This document shows positions 1 to 8,305 of a stretch of DNA of 33,933 nucleotides, piece after piece. The stretch lies in the NCBI GenBank assembly GCA_013285655.1, contig JABDHI010000031.1, positions 1 through 33,933 of the forward strand, written 5' to 3'. The DNA comes from Bacteroidota bacterium. GTDB lineage: Bacteria > Bacteroidota > Bacteroidia > JABEUT01. The stretch's first letter is position 1. Every line of letters begins with the position of its first letter. Below the pieces are notes generated by a model, which ran no database searches, had not been told where the DNA came from, and saw only the letters and a program-made list of their open reading frames with translations. A program made the translations under genes and the position numbers.

Positions 1-2
1 GT

Positions 3-2297
3 GCCGGACATTGGAGTTTATACGCTGGAAGAACCTTTAAGGTGGCAAACTGTTCTGATGTTGTAACGGTATCTGCTACTAAAGATTCTTGTTTTGGAGG
101 TAATGATGGTACCGCTACAGCAATTGCATCAGGAGGAGCGGGAAAGGTGTATACCTATTCATGGAACACCACCCCAATTCAAACCACCAATGTTGCAACT
201 GGTTTAACTGCTGGAGTTTATAGTGTGACAGTCCTCGATTCGATAGGATGTCCTGCTACCAACACTGTAGTAGTGGGGCAACCAAGTCAAATTACCATTA
301 AAACTAGTGCTACGCCAACAACATGCGGGTTAGTTAATGGTAAGGCATCTGTTATAAAAGTAACAGGCGGCACTGGAACTAAATATACTTATGAGTGGAA
401 TACTGTTCCTGTTCAAACAACAGATTCTATAGCAGGCCTTGCTGCAGGTACTTATACAGTTACTGTATTTGACCAAAATAAATGTTCAAATACGGCAACA
501 GTAACAATAGGCGCTACTTCTTCGCCTTCAATTTCTCTTGGTAAAATTACGCCAAGCCTTTGTGGCGAACATATTGGCGTAGCTTCGGTTAGTGTAAATG
601 GCGGTACCTTTCCATATATATTTAGTTGGAACAATGGTGATACTTTATCAACTGCTGATAGCTTACATTCTGGTAATTATATAGTTACAGTAACTGATAA
701 GAATGGTTGTTCAACATTTACATCTATAGCTATCACTAATTCTGATGGTCCTGTTGTAAACAGCACGAGCATTAATAATGTAAAGTGCTACGGACAGTCA
801 AATGGTTCAATCAACATAAGTGTCATAGGAGGAACATCTCCAATTACGTATATATGGTCAACTGGGGCTACGACACAGAATATTTCCAACCTATCGCCGG
901 GACCTTATTATGTTACCGCAACTGATGCTACTGGTTGTTCAGGCATAAAAACCTTTACAATTGGTCAGCCTACTGCTCCGATCTCAATAAATGTTTCAAC
1001 TACTAACTCAGATTGTAGTACACCTGATGGTACAGCGAGTGCTACAGCTAGTGGAGGGACATCACCTTACACTTACGTTTGGAGCTCAGGTGTAACAACC
1101 ACAACGGCCAATGCATTGGGAGCTAACGCGTACACTGTTACTGTTACGGATGCTAATGGTTGTGTTGATTCAACACAAGCTGCTGTAAGCAGTAAAAATG
1201 GCCCTGTCGTAACGATTGATAGTACTATCGCATCAACTTGTGCTTCCGGCGGTAAAGGATCTGGTTCGGTTATTATAACTGTAACGGGTGGCACCGGAAG
1301 TGATTCATACCTTTGGTCAGATGCTTCAAGCAGTACAACAAAAAATCTTACCAATGCTCCTACTGGCTCGTATAATGTATTGGTTACCGATCAGGTTGGT
1401 TGTATAGGTACTGCTGCCGCACATATTAATGAAATAGCACCGCCTCAAATTCCAATTTGTATGGTGACGGTAGATATTACTTCAAATCATAATAACGTGA
1501 TTTGGGATAAATCGAACGCTAAGGCAATTGCAAGCTATAATGTCTATAAGGAGACCACCGTGCCAGGTTTATTTAATAAAATAGCTAATGTTCCTTTTAG
1601 TAAAGGCGGTACTTATGTTGATTTAAATTCTAATCCCGATGTTCAAAGCTGGCGATATGAAATATCGCAGGTCGACTCTTGTGGGTTTGAATCTCCACTT
1701 AGCCCCCCGCACAAGACCATGCATCTAACTATTGGTCCGGGGTTAAATGATACAACATTTAACCTCATATGGGATAATTATCAGGGATTGCCGTTCAACT
1801 ATTATATTATCTATCGAGATACGGCTGCGTATGAAGCTATTGATAGTGTGGGATATGTCCTTAATAATGGTGTTTTCACATATACAGCTCATACACCTTC
1901 TGCAAAAAGATCATGGTATTTTCATGTGGTTATAAGTAATCCGGGAGGTTGTACTCCGTCGATACAAGCTATTAATTACAATGCAGCTAAATCTAATACA
2001 GGTAATGTTGCGATAATGCAGGGGGTTAATAACCTTAATGCTGATTTAGCTTCCTTGGTTGTATTTCCTAACCCTAGTCGAGGTGTTGTTAATTTTACTT
2101 TGGATCTTAATAGTTCGCAAAATATAGGCTTAACCCTATATAACGAATTAGGGCAAGTATTGTCATCTGTTAATTACGGCAGAGTAAATGGGCATATAAG
2201 TAAAGAACTTAATTTGACCGGCCTAAGTAAAGGTGTTTATATACTAAGGATTAATGGTGATACAGGTAATACTTATAAAAAAGTGGTTCTTCAATAA
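3..2297 (+). CDS. Secreted SprB-repeat protein with T9SS type A sorting domain, 5' truncated by window edge
   Basis: The reading frame is open to the left edge: codons from base 3 read without a stop into the track's GTG at 42, so that GTG is probably internal and the true start lies outside the window. Six SprB-type repeats of about 75 residues follow one another (pattern GG..PYTYxW, then AGxYTVTVTDxxGC, then a TITQP-like linker). Two fibronectin-III-like segments come next (roughly bases 1450-1970). The C-terminus carries the T9SS type A signature, a 'VVFPNPS' start followed by LYNELGQ and a GVYILRI strand, ending in KKVVLQ. Such proteins are exported through the outer membrane by the T9SS and anchored or released; SprB itself is a gliding adhesin in Flavobacterium. 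An adhesive or surface role is inferred; the ligand is unknown. A terminator follows directly. Confidence 0.9.
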   Translation, partial: AGHWSLYAGRTFKVANCSDVVTVSATKDSCFGGNDGTATAIASGGAGKVYTYSWNTTPIQTTNVATGLTAGVYSVTVLDSIGCPATNTVVVGQPSQITIKTSATPTTCGLVNGKASVIKVTGGTGTKYTYEWNTVPVQTTDSIAGLAAGTYTVTVFDQNKCSNTATVTIGATSSPSISLGKITPSLCGEHIGVASVSVNGGTFPYIFSWNNGDTLSTADSLHSGNYIVTVTDKNGCSTFTSIAITNSDGPVVNSTSINNVKCYGQSNGSINISVIGGTSPITYIWSTGATTQNISNLSPGPYYVTATDATGCSGIKTFTIGQPTAPISINVSTTNSDCSTPDGTASATASGGTSPYTYVWSSGVTTTTANALGANAYTVTVTDANGCVDSTQAAVSSKNGPVVTIDSTIASTCASGGKGSGSVIITVTGGTGSDSYLWSDASSSTTKNLTNAPTGSYNVLVTDQVGCIGTAAAHINEIAPPQIPICMVTVDITSNHNNVIWDKSNAKAIASYNVYKETTVPGLFNKIANVPFSKGGTYVDLNSNPDVQSWRYEISQVDSCGFESPLSPPHKTMHLTIGPGLNDTTFNLIWDNYQGLPFNYYIIYRDTAAYEAIDSVGYVLNNGVFTYTAHTPSAKRSWYFHVVISNPGGCTPSIQAINYNAAKSNTGNVAIMQGVNNLNADLASLVVFPNPSRGVVNFTLDLNSSQNIGLTLYNELGQVLSSVNYGRVNGHISKELNLTGLSKGVYILRINGDTGNTYKKVVLQ
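60..1440 (+). repeat. Six tandem SprB-type repeats (coding)
   Basis: Six consecutive repeats of roughly 220-230 bases encode the SprB unit. Each has a cysteine near the start, a GG-x-PYTYxW core, and a YxVTVTDxxGC end. The copies are clearly diverged at the nucleotide level, so this is an old protein repeat rather than a recent DNA duplication. Confidence 0.8.
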
Positions 2298-2313
2298 CTT
2301 ATAGATTTTCACT

Positions 2314-2351
2314 AAAAAAGCCGCTTACAGGTTAGCCTGGGCGGCTTTTTT
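2314..2351 (+). terminator. Rho-independent terminator after the SprB-repeat gene
   Basis: AAAAAAGCCGC pairs perfectly with GCGGCTTTTTT. The loop between them holds a further CAGG/CCTG hairpin. The distal arm ends in a run of six T. It starts 17 bases after the stop codon of the upstream gene. Confidence 0.9.
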
Positions 2352-2401
2352 GCTTTTTGCATTCAATGGAGTATATTACTAACAGGGTAAATAAGTTTTT
2401 T

Positions 2402-2409
2402 TATCTTTG
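2402..2409 (+). promoter_or_regulatory. Bacteroidota -7 promoter box (TATCTTTG) for the SpoIIE sensor gene
   Basis: The octamer matches TAnnTTTG exactly and lies just after the preceding terminator. It puts transcription start near 2415, downstream of the track's TTG start (2357) and of the ATG at 2366, so translation most likely starts at ATG 2426 or 2447. No good -33 TTG is seen at the usual spacing. Confidence 0.5.
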
Positions 2410-2425
2410 GTTTGGTAATTTTAAG

Positions 2426-5400
2426 ATGCAGCGATTCTCGAAAAAAATGATTTTGGGTAGTAATAAACAATGTTTAAGTAAAAGGTATCATTGGTATTTT
2501 ATTGTACTAATTGGTATCTTAATGATTTCAGGTACTTTATTAGGGCAAAACCTGAATGAAATAGGCCTTTACAATATCCGTAATTATACTGCGAAAGAAT
2601 ATAGTCTAGTACCACAGAATTTTGCTGTTGTGCAAGATTCCCGCGGTGTATTGTTTTTTGGTAATGGTAGTGGCATACTTGAATATGATGGGCATGATTG
2701 GGATACTATACAAACGCAGCACGATGCACCTATAAGATCTTTAACCATTGATAGTAAAGGAATAATATACGTTGGTGGTACTGGAGAAATAGGGTTTCTT
2801 GCCTCTGATGCAACCGGGCGCATCAGGTACCATTCATTACTTGATTCAATTAAGAATAAGAGCCAACGCGATTTTGGTGAAGTATGGACTTGTTATGCTA
2901 CAAAAGATAATAAGGTATATTTTCAAACTTCAAAGAGGATTTATAGATGGGATGGCAAAAGCATGAAAGTTATTGAGCATGACACTAAGGAAGGGGCTCA
3001 ATTCCATTTAATGTTCTACTTAAACAATAATCTATATGTAAGAGAGAAAGAAATAGGGTTGAAAAAGATGGTGAATGATAATTTGAATTTCATTCAGGGT
3101 GGAGATATGTTTACCCAATCTAAAATTTATTTTATGCAACCATTCCGGAAAGATCAAGTATTGTTAAATATGGAAGGTAAAGGGTTGTATTCCATGATAC
3201 CTGCTGACTTTTCTTCTCATGTGCAGAATGCTACAGAGCTCACTAAAATAGTTCCTTTTCATACCGAGATTGATCAGTTTTTTGTTGACAATAGAGTATA
3301 TAATGGAATAAAATTAAATAATAGGGACTATTCAATCGGAACTAGAGATGGTGGATTGGTTGTGATCGATTCTTCAGGTAATTTGGTTGGAGCCGTAAAT
3401 AAGAAAAATGGCCTTCAAGATGAATCTATAAACTACCAATTTTTAGACTCTCAACATAGGTTGTGGTTGGCTACTCAAAATGGTATTTCAAAGATAGATA
3501 TTAATTCCCCAATGACTACGTTCAATGATCAAAATGGTTTGGAAGGAAGTGTACAAGCTATTACTAGATGTGATGGTAAATTATATGCGGCAACCTTAAA
3601 CGGAGTTTTCTGCTTATCGGACCGGCAAAATATATCATCGGGCACACTTATACAACAACCTCATTTTGATAGGGTAGCTGATATTTCAATAGAATGTTGG
3701 GATTTATTATCAGTAAAGACAGGTAATAAACCATTGCTTCTGGTTGCTAGTAATGAAGGTGTACTTCAAATTGATGGAGGCAAATCCAGTATGCTTGTGC
3801 TTGGGAATGCAAATTTGCTGCATCGCTCTGTCGTAGACTCTAACAGGATTTTTATTGGGTGGAGTCCTTCCAGTAGTAATTTAACAAAATATGGATTGAG
3901 TTCTTTATACTGGGAAAATGGTAAATGGACCGTTGAAGACGGTGATTATGCAAGCATACATGATGATATAACGTCGATAGCTGAGGAAAAAGATGGAACA
4001 ATTTGGTGCGGCCCAAGTAATAAGAAGGGCGTTATTAAGGTTAAACCTCTCTATAAAGATGGAAAAATTGAAAGCGCTACTATAGAAAACCTTAATACAA
4101 AGGCTGGTTTACCTGACGAGAATATTTACGTAAAAAGCATAAGTAATCATGTATATTTTGGAGGGCCTAATGGATTGTATCAATACCTGGGTAACTCAAA
4201 ATTTAGCATTGATTCTTCTTTGGGGAAAGAGTTTGTGAATAAGCAATTGGGTATATTTAGAATGGATGTTGGCCCTGATGGTACAATATGGATAGTGGCT
4301 AATGATAATAATGATGGACTTTTACATGTGGGTTATATTAAGAACCCTACCAAGTTTGGTGCAATGTGGGAAACCAAACCATTTACAGCATTGTCAAAAA
4401 GCATCATATATGCAATGTATCATGATGGTGATGGAATTACATGGATGGGTGTTCCAGATGGATTGGTTCGCTATGATAAGGGTGTAATAAAAAACTACAA
4501 TCAGGAATATTTGGCGTTAATTCATAAAGTAATTATAAGTAAGGGAAAGGACTCAACCATATTCTACGGTGCATATTCTAATGATAGTGGAGTTGTGGCT
4601 TTATTACAGCCTGACAAATTTAAACCAAGCCTTCCTTATGCTGAGAATTCGCTAATATTTACTTATGCTGCAACCGATTTTGAAGATGAAGCCTCGTTGC
4701 TCTATTCCTATAGACTTGAAGGGTCTGATGCGCAACATGCTCAATGGAGCGCCTGGAAAAACGAAACCAAAGCAACATATACATATTTACCTGAAGGGCA
4801 TTATTTTTTCCATGTAAAGGCCAAAAATATTTTTGGTCACGAAAGCAAGGAAGCAACATATGAATTTACAATACTCTCTCCATGGTATCGTACAATCTGG
4901 GCATACATAGCATATATACTTTTCTTTGCTGCATTTATATATGGTGTGGTTACAGTTTCTACCCGAAGCCTGAGAAATATTATTAGTGAAAGAACGGCTG
5001 AAGTAGTTAAGCAAAAGGAAGTAATTGAAATGAAGAACAAGGATATTACTGATAGTATTAATTATGCTAAACGTATTCAGGAGGCAATTCTACCAACCAG
5101 GGAGCGTTTCAAATCAGTCTTACCGGATAGTTTTATATTATTCAAACCCAAAGATATTGTAAGTGGTGACTTTTATTGGATGTCGGAAAAAAATGATCTG
5201 ATATTTGTTGCTGCTGGTGATTGTACTGGTCATGGTGTACCAGGCGCTATGGTGAGTGTAGTATGTTCAAATGCATTGAACAGGGCTGTAAAAGAGTTCG
5301 GAATTACAGATCCGGGAAAAATATTGGATAAGGTAAGGGATTTGGTTATTGAAACATTTGAGAAATCAGAAAAGGAAGATATTAAGGACGGTATGGACAT

Positions 5401-5788
5401 ATCGTTATGTACCATCAATACAAAAACTAAGGAAGTGCAATGGGCCGGGGCTAATAATCCTTTATGGTTCATACAAGGGCAGGAAATAAAAGAAATAACA
5501 GCTGATAAACAGCCTATAGGTAACTCTGATAATCCAAGGCCTTTTACAACCCATAAGGTTAAGCTTACTAAAGGCGATGAGATATACTTGTTCACTGACG
5601 GCTATGCTGACCAGTTTGGTGGGCCAAAGGGCAAGAAATTTAAATATAAGCAATTGGAGCAAAAAGTGCTCGAAGGGCGTAGCTTGGATATGATTGTCCA
5701 ACGTGATAACCTGAATACCACTTTCGAAAGGTGGATGGGTAACCTTGAACAAATTGATGACGTGCTGATTATCGGTATTCGGGTATAA
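2426..5788 (+). CDS. Membrane sensor with beta-propeller, Y_Y_Y domain and SpoIIE/PP2C phosphatase output
   Basis: The track starts at TTG 2357, but a promoter box at 2402-2409 favours ATG 2426 (or 2447). A hydrophobic stretch ending in 'SGTLLGQ' looks like a signal peptide. In track numbering, most of residues 60-770 is a two-component-regulator propeller of the periplasmic type (repeats such as DSQHRLWLATQNGI and DGTIWCGP). A Y_Y_Y-like domain (about 770-838), one transmembrane helix (about 847-868) and a coiled-coil linker (about 875-910) follow. A PP2C/SpoIIE domain fills the rest, with the metal-binding acidic motifs GDFYW, AAGDCTGHG, DGMDIS, FTDGYADQ and the final IDDV. It would sense an outside ligand and dephosphorylate a cytoplasmic partner, perhaps an anti-anti-sigma factor. 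No histidine kinase domain is present, and no partner gene is seen nearby. Confidence 0.88.
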   Translation: MQRFSKKMILGSNKQCLSKRYHWYFIVLIGILMISGTLLGQNLNEIGLYNIRNYTAKEYSLVPQNFAVVQDSRGVLFFGNGSGILEYDGHDWDTIQTQHDAPIRSLTIDSKGIIYVGGTGEIGFLASDATGRIRYHSLLDSIKNKSQRDFGEVWTCYATKDNKVYFQTSKRIYRWDGKSMKVIEHDTKEGAQFHLMFYLNNNLYVREKEIGLKKMVNDNLNFIQGGDMFTQSKIYFMQPFRKDQVLLNMEGKGLYSMIPADFSSHVQNATELTKIVPFHTEIDQFFVDNRVYNGIKLNNRDYSIGTRDGGLVVIDSSGNLVGAVNKKNGLQDESINYQFLDSQHRLWLATQNGISKIDINSPMTTFNDQNGLEGSVQAITRCDGKLYAATLNGVFCLSDRQNISSGTLIQQPHFDRVADISIECWDLLSVKTGNKPLLLVASNEGVLQIDGGKSSMLVLGNANLLHRSVVDSNRIFIGWSPSSSNLTKYGLSSLYWENGKWTVEDGDYASIHDDITSIAEEKDGTIWCGPSNKKGVIKVKPLYKDGKIESATIENLNTKAGLPDENIYVKSISNHVYFGGPNGLYQYLGNSKFSIDSSLGKEFVNKQLGIFRMDVGPDGTIWIVANDNNDGLLHVGYIKNPTKFGAMWETKPFTALSKSIIYAMYHDGDGITWMGVPDGLVRYDKGVIKNYNQEYLALIHKVIISKGKDSTIFYGAYSNDSGVVALLQPDKFKPSLPYAENSLIFTYAATDFEDEASLLYSYRLEGSDAQHAQWSAWKNETKATYTYLPEGHYFFHVKAKNIFGHESKEATYEFTILSPWYRTIWAYIAYILFFAAFIYGVVTVSTRSLRNIISERTAEVVKQKEVIEMKNKDITDSINYAKRIQEAILPTRERFKSVLPDSFILFKPKDIVSGDFYWMSEKNDLIFVAAGDCTGHGVPGAMVSVVCSNALNRAVKEFGITDPGKILDKVRDLVIETFEKSEKEDIKDGMDISLCTINTKTKEVQWAGANNPLWFIQGQEIKEITADKQPIGNSDNPRPFTTHKVKLTKGDEIYLFTDGYADQFGGPKGKKFKYKQLEQKVLEGRSLDMIVQRDNLNTTFERWMGNLEQIDDVLIIGIRV

Positions 5789-5852
5789 ATCAGGCAAAAT
5801 AATAGTGAATAATTGTGGAAAAGTTTATGAATCTTTTCCCGTTAAATTCGCA

Positions 5853-5860
5853 TATATTTG
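5853..5860 (+). promoter_or_regulatory. -7 promoter box (TATATTTG) for the DUF2807 gene
   Basis: An exact TAnnTTTG match lies 16 bases upstream of the ATG at 5877. This leaves a very short leader, which is common in this phylum. Confidence 0.5.
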
Positions 5861-5876
5861 AAACATAAAGATTTTT

Positions 5877-6584
5877 ATGAAAGTATATAGGATAATTGCT
5901 GCTTTTGGTGTTTTTTGTTGTATGAGTCAAGCTTTAGTAGCGAAGAACGTAGCCGATTCAGTAACCGAAACAAAGAAAGTTAATGCATTTACTACTTTGA
6001 AAGTAAATGGTAATTTCAATATCGTTTTTACTCAAGGTTCATGTAGCTTAAAAATTACTGCTTCAGATCAGAGCGCAATGTCTGGTATTGAGGTAAAAAG
6101 CACACCAAGTTCACTCACTATTAGCCAAAAAGATGGCGCACAAGGAACCGCTACACTATATATAGGATTAAAAGATGAACAGATCATTAGTTTGAATATT
6201 AATGGAAGTATTTCGGCGACAAATACTATTGATAATGGCGAATTGTCATTGAACTTTGATGGTAATTTAGCTGGTATGCTTGTGTTGGATGTAAAGATGC
6301 TTAACGTTAACACAAGTTCAGGTAAAGCCTTGGTGTTGAAAGGTAAGGCTAAGCAATGCAACTTTAAGGACTCAGGTGAAGGTAATGTAGATGCATCGGA
6401 ATTGAAAATGGATAATATTACATTGGATAATAGTAGTGATGGTGATTTAAAAATATATGCGCACCCTGAAATGCATGTGAAAATGGAAGGAACAGGTGCG
6501 TTTACTTACTACGGTAATCCGCGTATAAAGACTTTTAAACTTGGTGGACAAGCAACCGATAAACAAATAACAGAAGGCAAATAA
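5877..6584 (+). CDS. Exported DUF2807 (head GIN domain) protein
   Basis: The 235-residue product starts with a signal-peptide-like segment (KVYRIIAAFGVFCCMSQALVAK). The rest is a repetitive beta-strand protein of the DUF2807/putative auto-transporter adhesin head GIN type, recognisable by the start FTTLKVNGNFNIVFTQG, the turn GxLSLNFDGN and the end YYGNPRIKTFKLGG. The family is predicted to form a beta-solenoid on the cell surface or in the periplasm; its function is not known. It is somewhat divergent at the usual 'VxLxGSG' positions. The DUF3127 gene starts 26 bases after its stop, so the two may share a transcript. Confidence 0.8.
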   Translation: MKVYRIIAAFGVFCCMSQALVAKNVADSVTETKKVNAFTTLKVNGNFNIVFTQGSCSLKITASDQSAMSGIEVKSTPSSLTISQKDGAQGTATLYIGLKDEQIISLNINGSISATNTIDNGELSLNFDGNLAGMLVLDVKMLNVNTSSGKALVLKGKAKQCNFKDSGEGNVDASELKMDNITLDNSSDGDLKIYAHPEMHVKMEGTGAFTYYGNPRIKTFKLGGQATDKQITEGK

Positions 6585-6610
6585 TAAATAATCATAAATA
6601 ACAAAGCAAC

Positions 6611-6991
6611 ATGTTTGAATTAAACGGAATAGTAAAAGTGAAAAGGGACGAACAAAAAGTATCTGACTCTTTTAAAAAACGCGAATTTGTAGTTACTGAT
6701 AATTCATCTAATTATCCTCAGCATATTCTTTTTCAACTAACCCAGGAGAGATGCCGTCTGTTAGACGATATTAACGTAGGTGATAATGTTAAAGTGGCTT
6801 TTTTCATTAAAGGTCGCGAGTGGCAAGGTAAAGATGGTGGTGGCGTAAAGTACTTCACATCATTGGATGCATGGAGAGTTGAACGTGGTTCTAAGGACTA
6901 TACTCAAGATTCTTCGGCAGCGGTTTCTTCGGCTTCATCAAATAGCGGAGGATTATCAGACGCTGGCGATACAGACGATCTTCCTTTCTAA
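6611..6991 (+). CDS. DUF3127 protein, OB-fold-like, with SSB-like acidic C-terminal tail
   Basis: This 126-residue protein matches the DUF3127 pattern seen widely in Bacteroidota: 'FELNGIVKVKRDEQKVSDSFKKREFVV', then a segment INVGDNVKVAFFIKGREW. The beta-rich core of about 95 residues resembles OB-fold single-strand DNA-binding proteins in layout. A Ser/Ala/Gly-rich flexible linker follows and the chain ends in DTDDLPF. That ending closely resembles the acidic tip of bacterial SSB (DDDIPF), the docking peptide for replication and repair partners. A role in DNA metabolism is inferred from the tail and fold resemblance only. Confidence 0.85.
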   Translation: MFELNGIVKVKRDEQKVSDSFKKREFVVTDNSSNYPQHILFQLTQERCRLLDDINVGDNVKVAFFIKGREWQGKDGGGVKYFTSLDAWRVERGSKDYTQDSSAAVSSASSNSGGLSDAGDTDDLPF

Positions 6992-7018
6992 GAGGTTATA
7001 ATATTAATATTTATATGC

Positions 7019-7055
7019 AGACATCAGGTACCAACCAATTGGTTGGCTGATGTCT
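7019..7055. terminator. Long stem-loop between convergent genes, over the permease stop codon
   Basis: AGACATCAG (7019-7027) pairs with CTGATGTCT (7047-7055). Between them, after a 3-base bulge, lies the 16-base perfect palindrome CCAACCAATTGGTTGG. It covers the stop codon and last codons of the minus-strand permease gene and sits 27 bases past the stop of the DUF3127 gene. There is no clear T-run on either side, so it may end transcription or stabilise messages from both directions; a terminator role is inferred. Confidence 0.5.
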
Positions 7056-8286
7056 TGCTGTCTAAGGCATCACGTAAGCCATTACCCAACAGGAAGAACG
7101 CAAGCACCATAAACATGATGCAAATACCGGGTAAGAAGGCCAAATAAGCAGAATCGGTTATAATATAACCCCTATTAGCGTTTATCATTGAGCCCCATGA
7201 TGCAATTGGTGGTTGAGCACCAATCCCTAAAAAGCTAAGGCCTGCTTCAATTAATATAGCAGAGGCAAAATTATCGGCAGATACAACAATTATGGCCCCC
7301 ATAATGTTTGGTATTATATGCCTGAAAATAATCCTGAAATCGGAGAAGCCCATAGCATGGCCTGCTTCTATAAAGTTCTCTTCCCTAAGGCTCATTACTT
7401 GCCCCCTTACAATACGGGCTACATCAACCCACATAGTTAAGCCTACGGCTATAAACACCTGCCAAAACCCTTTCCCTAATGCGAGGGTAATTGCAATAAC
7501 CAATAACAGGGTAGGTAACGACCATACTACATTAATTAACCACATTACAAATTCATCCCATTTGCCACGGTAGTAACCTGCGGTAGCACCCATAAATATT
7601 CCTATAGAAAAGGCTATAAGAACAGAAACGAACCCAACTGCCAGTGATACTCTAATACCAATCATAAGGCGGCTTAAAAGGTCTCTGCCTTCCTGATCTG
7701 TGCCGAGTATATATGTTTTAGTTACAATATTGGCTGCCTTTATTTCTTCGCTCATCTCCTTATAGTTGCGGGTAATGGGCTTGTTGCTTCCAAAAACGTA
7801 GAAAGTAGTTGTTTTGTTTATTGTATCATTTACTAAATGCTTGTTGTAATCGAGCGAATACAAAATATCAGCCATATTATATTTCACGGTCGGCCCATTA
7901 TTAGGCGTTCCTCCTGTATAGCCTTCTATTATAATGTTAGGGCCTTGAAACCCGTAAGAATATATGGGAATACAATGGTAAAAACTTGGTTGCCCCCAAA
8001 GCATTTTCGAAACGAAAGAAACATTTTCGATGTCTTGATTTTCGCGGTTAAGCAGCATTTGAACCTTAAAACCCGGAGGCTTTACAGAGAGTTCTAAAAT
8101 CTGGTTGTTGGCATTAGGAGATGAATCTGGAGTAATAAGGTAGCCCAATAATGCAACTACCAGCGAAAGAATAATAAAGTAGAAGCTGAACATGGCAAGT
8201 CGGTTCTTTTTAAACCGTTTCCATGCGTGGTGGGCAAGAGAATAGGAATCAATATCGACGTATTTCTTTTTCCGGAATGTTAACAC
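7024..8286 (-). CDS. OppC/DppC-type ABC transporter permease with long periplasmic insertion
   Basis: The 420-residue product begins with a GTG codon and has an OppC N-terminal motif (AWKRFKKNRLAMFSF) before transmembrane helix 1 (about 32-50). The family hallmark 'GTDQEGRDLLSR' appears at 195-206, and the EAA loop that contacts the ATPase at about 302-327 (EENFIEAGHAMGFSDFR). Five further helices fill the C-terminal half. Between helix 1 and the GTDxxGRD motif there are about 140 residues, clearly longer than in ordinary DppC/OppC. It would move peptides or similar solutes as half of a permease pair, but no OppB, ATPase or binding protein lies in this window. It follows the glycosyltransferase by 19 bases, apparently in one operon. 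Confidence 0.88.
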   Translation of the reverse strand: MLTFRKKKYVDIDSYSLAHHAWKRFKKNRLAMFSFYFIILSLVVALLGYLITPDSSPNANNQILELSVKPPGFKVQMLLNRENQDIENVSFVSKMLWGQPSFYHCIPIYSYGFQGPNIIIEGYTGGTPNNGPTVKYNMADILYSLDYNKHLVNDTINKTTTFYVFGSNKPITRNYKEMSEEIKAANIVTKTYILGTDQEGRDLLSRLMIGIRVSLAVGFVSVLIAFSIGIFMGATAGYYRGKWDEFVMWLINVVWSLPTLLLVIAITLALGKGFWQVFIAVGLTMWVDVARIVRGQVMSLREENFIEAGHAMGFSDFRIIFRHIIPNIMGAIIVVSADNFASAILIEAGLSFLGIGAQPPIASWGSMINANRGYIITDSAYLAFLPGICIMFMVLAFFLLGNGLRDALDSKTSANQLVGT

Positions 8287-8305
8287 AATAACCTCTTGTT
8301 TTCGT

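Noticed and set aside
5230-5797. 121- and 111-residue minus-strand ORFs over the phosphatase domain
   Set aside because: They are antisense to the intact SpoIIE domain with all catalytic motifs on plus.
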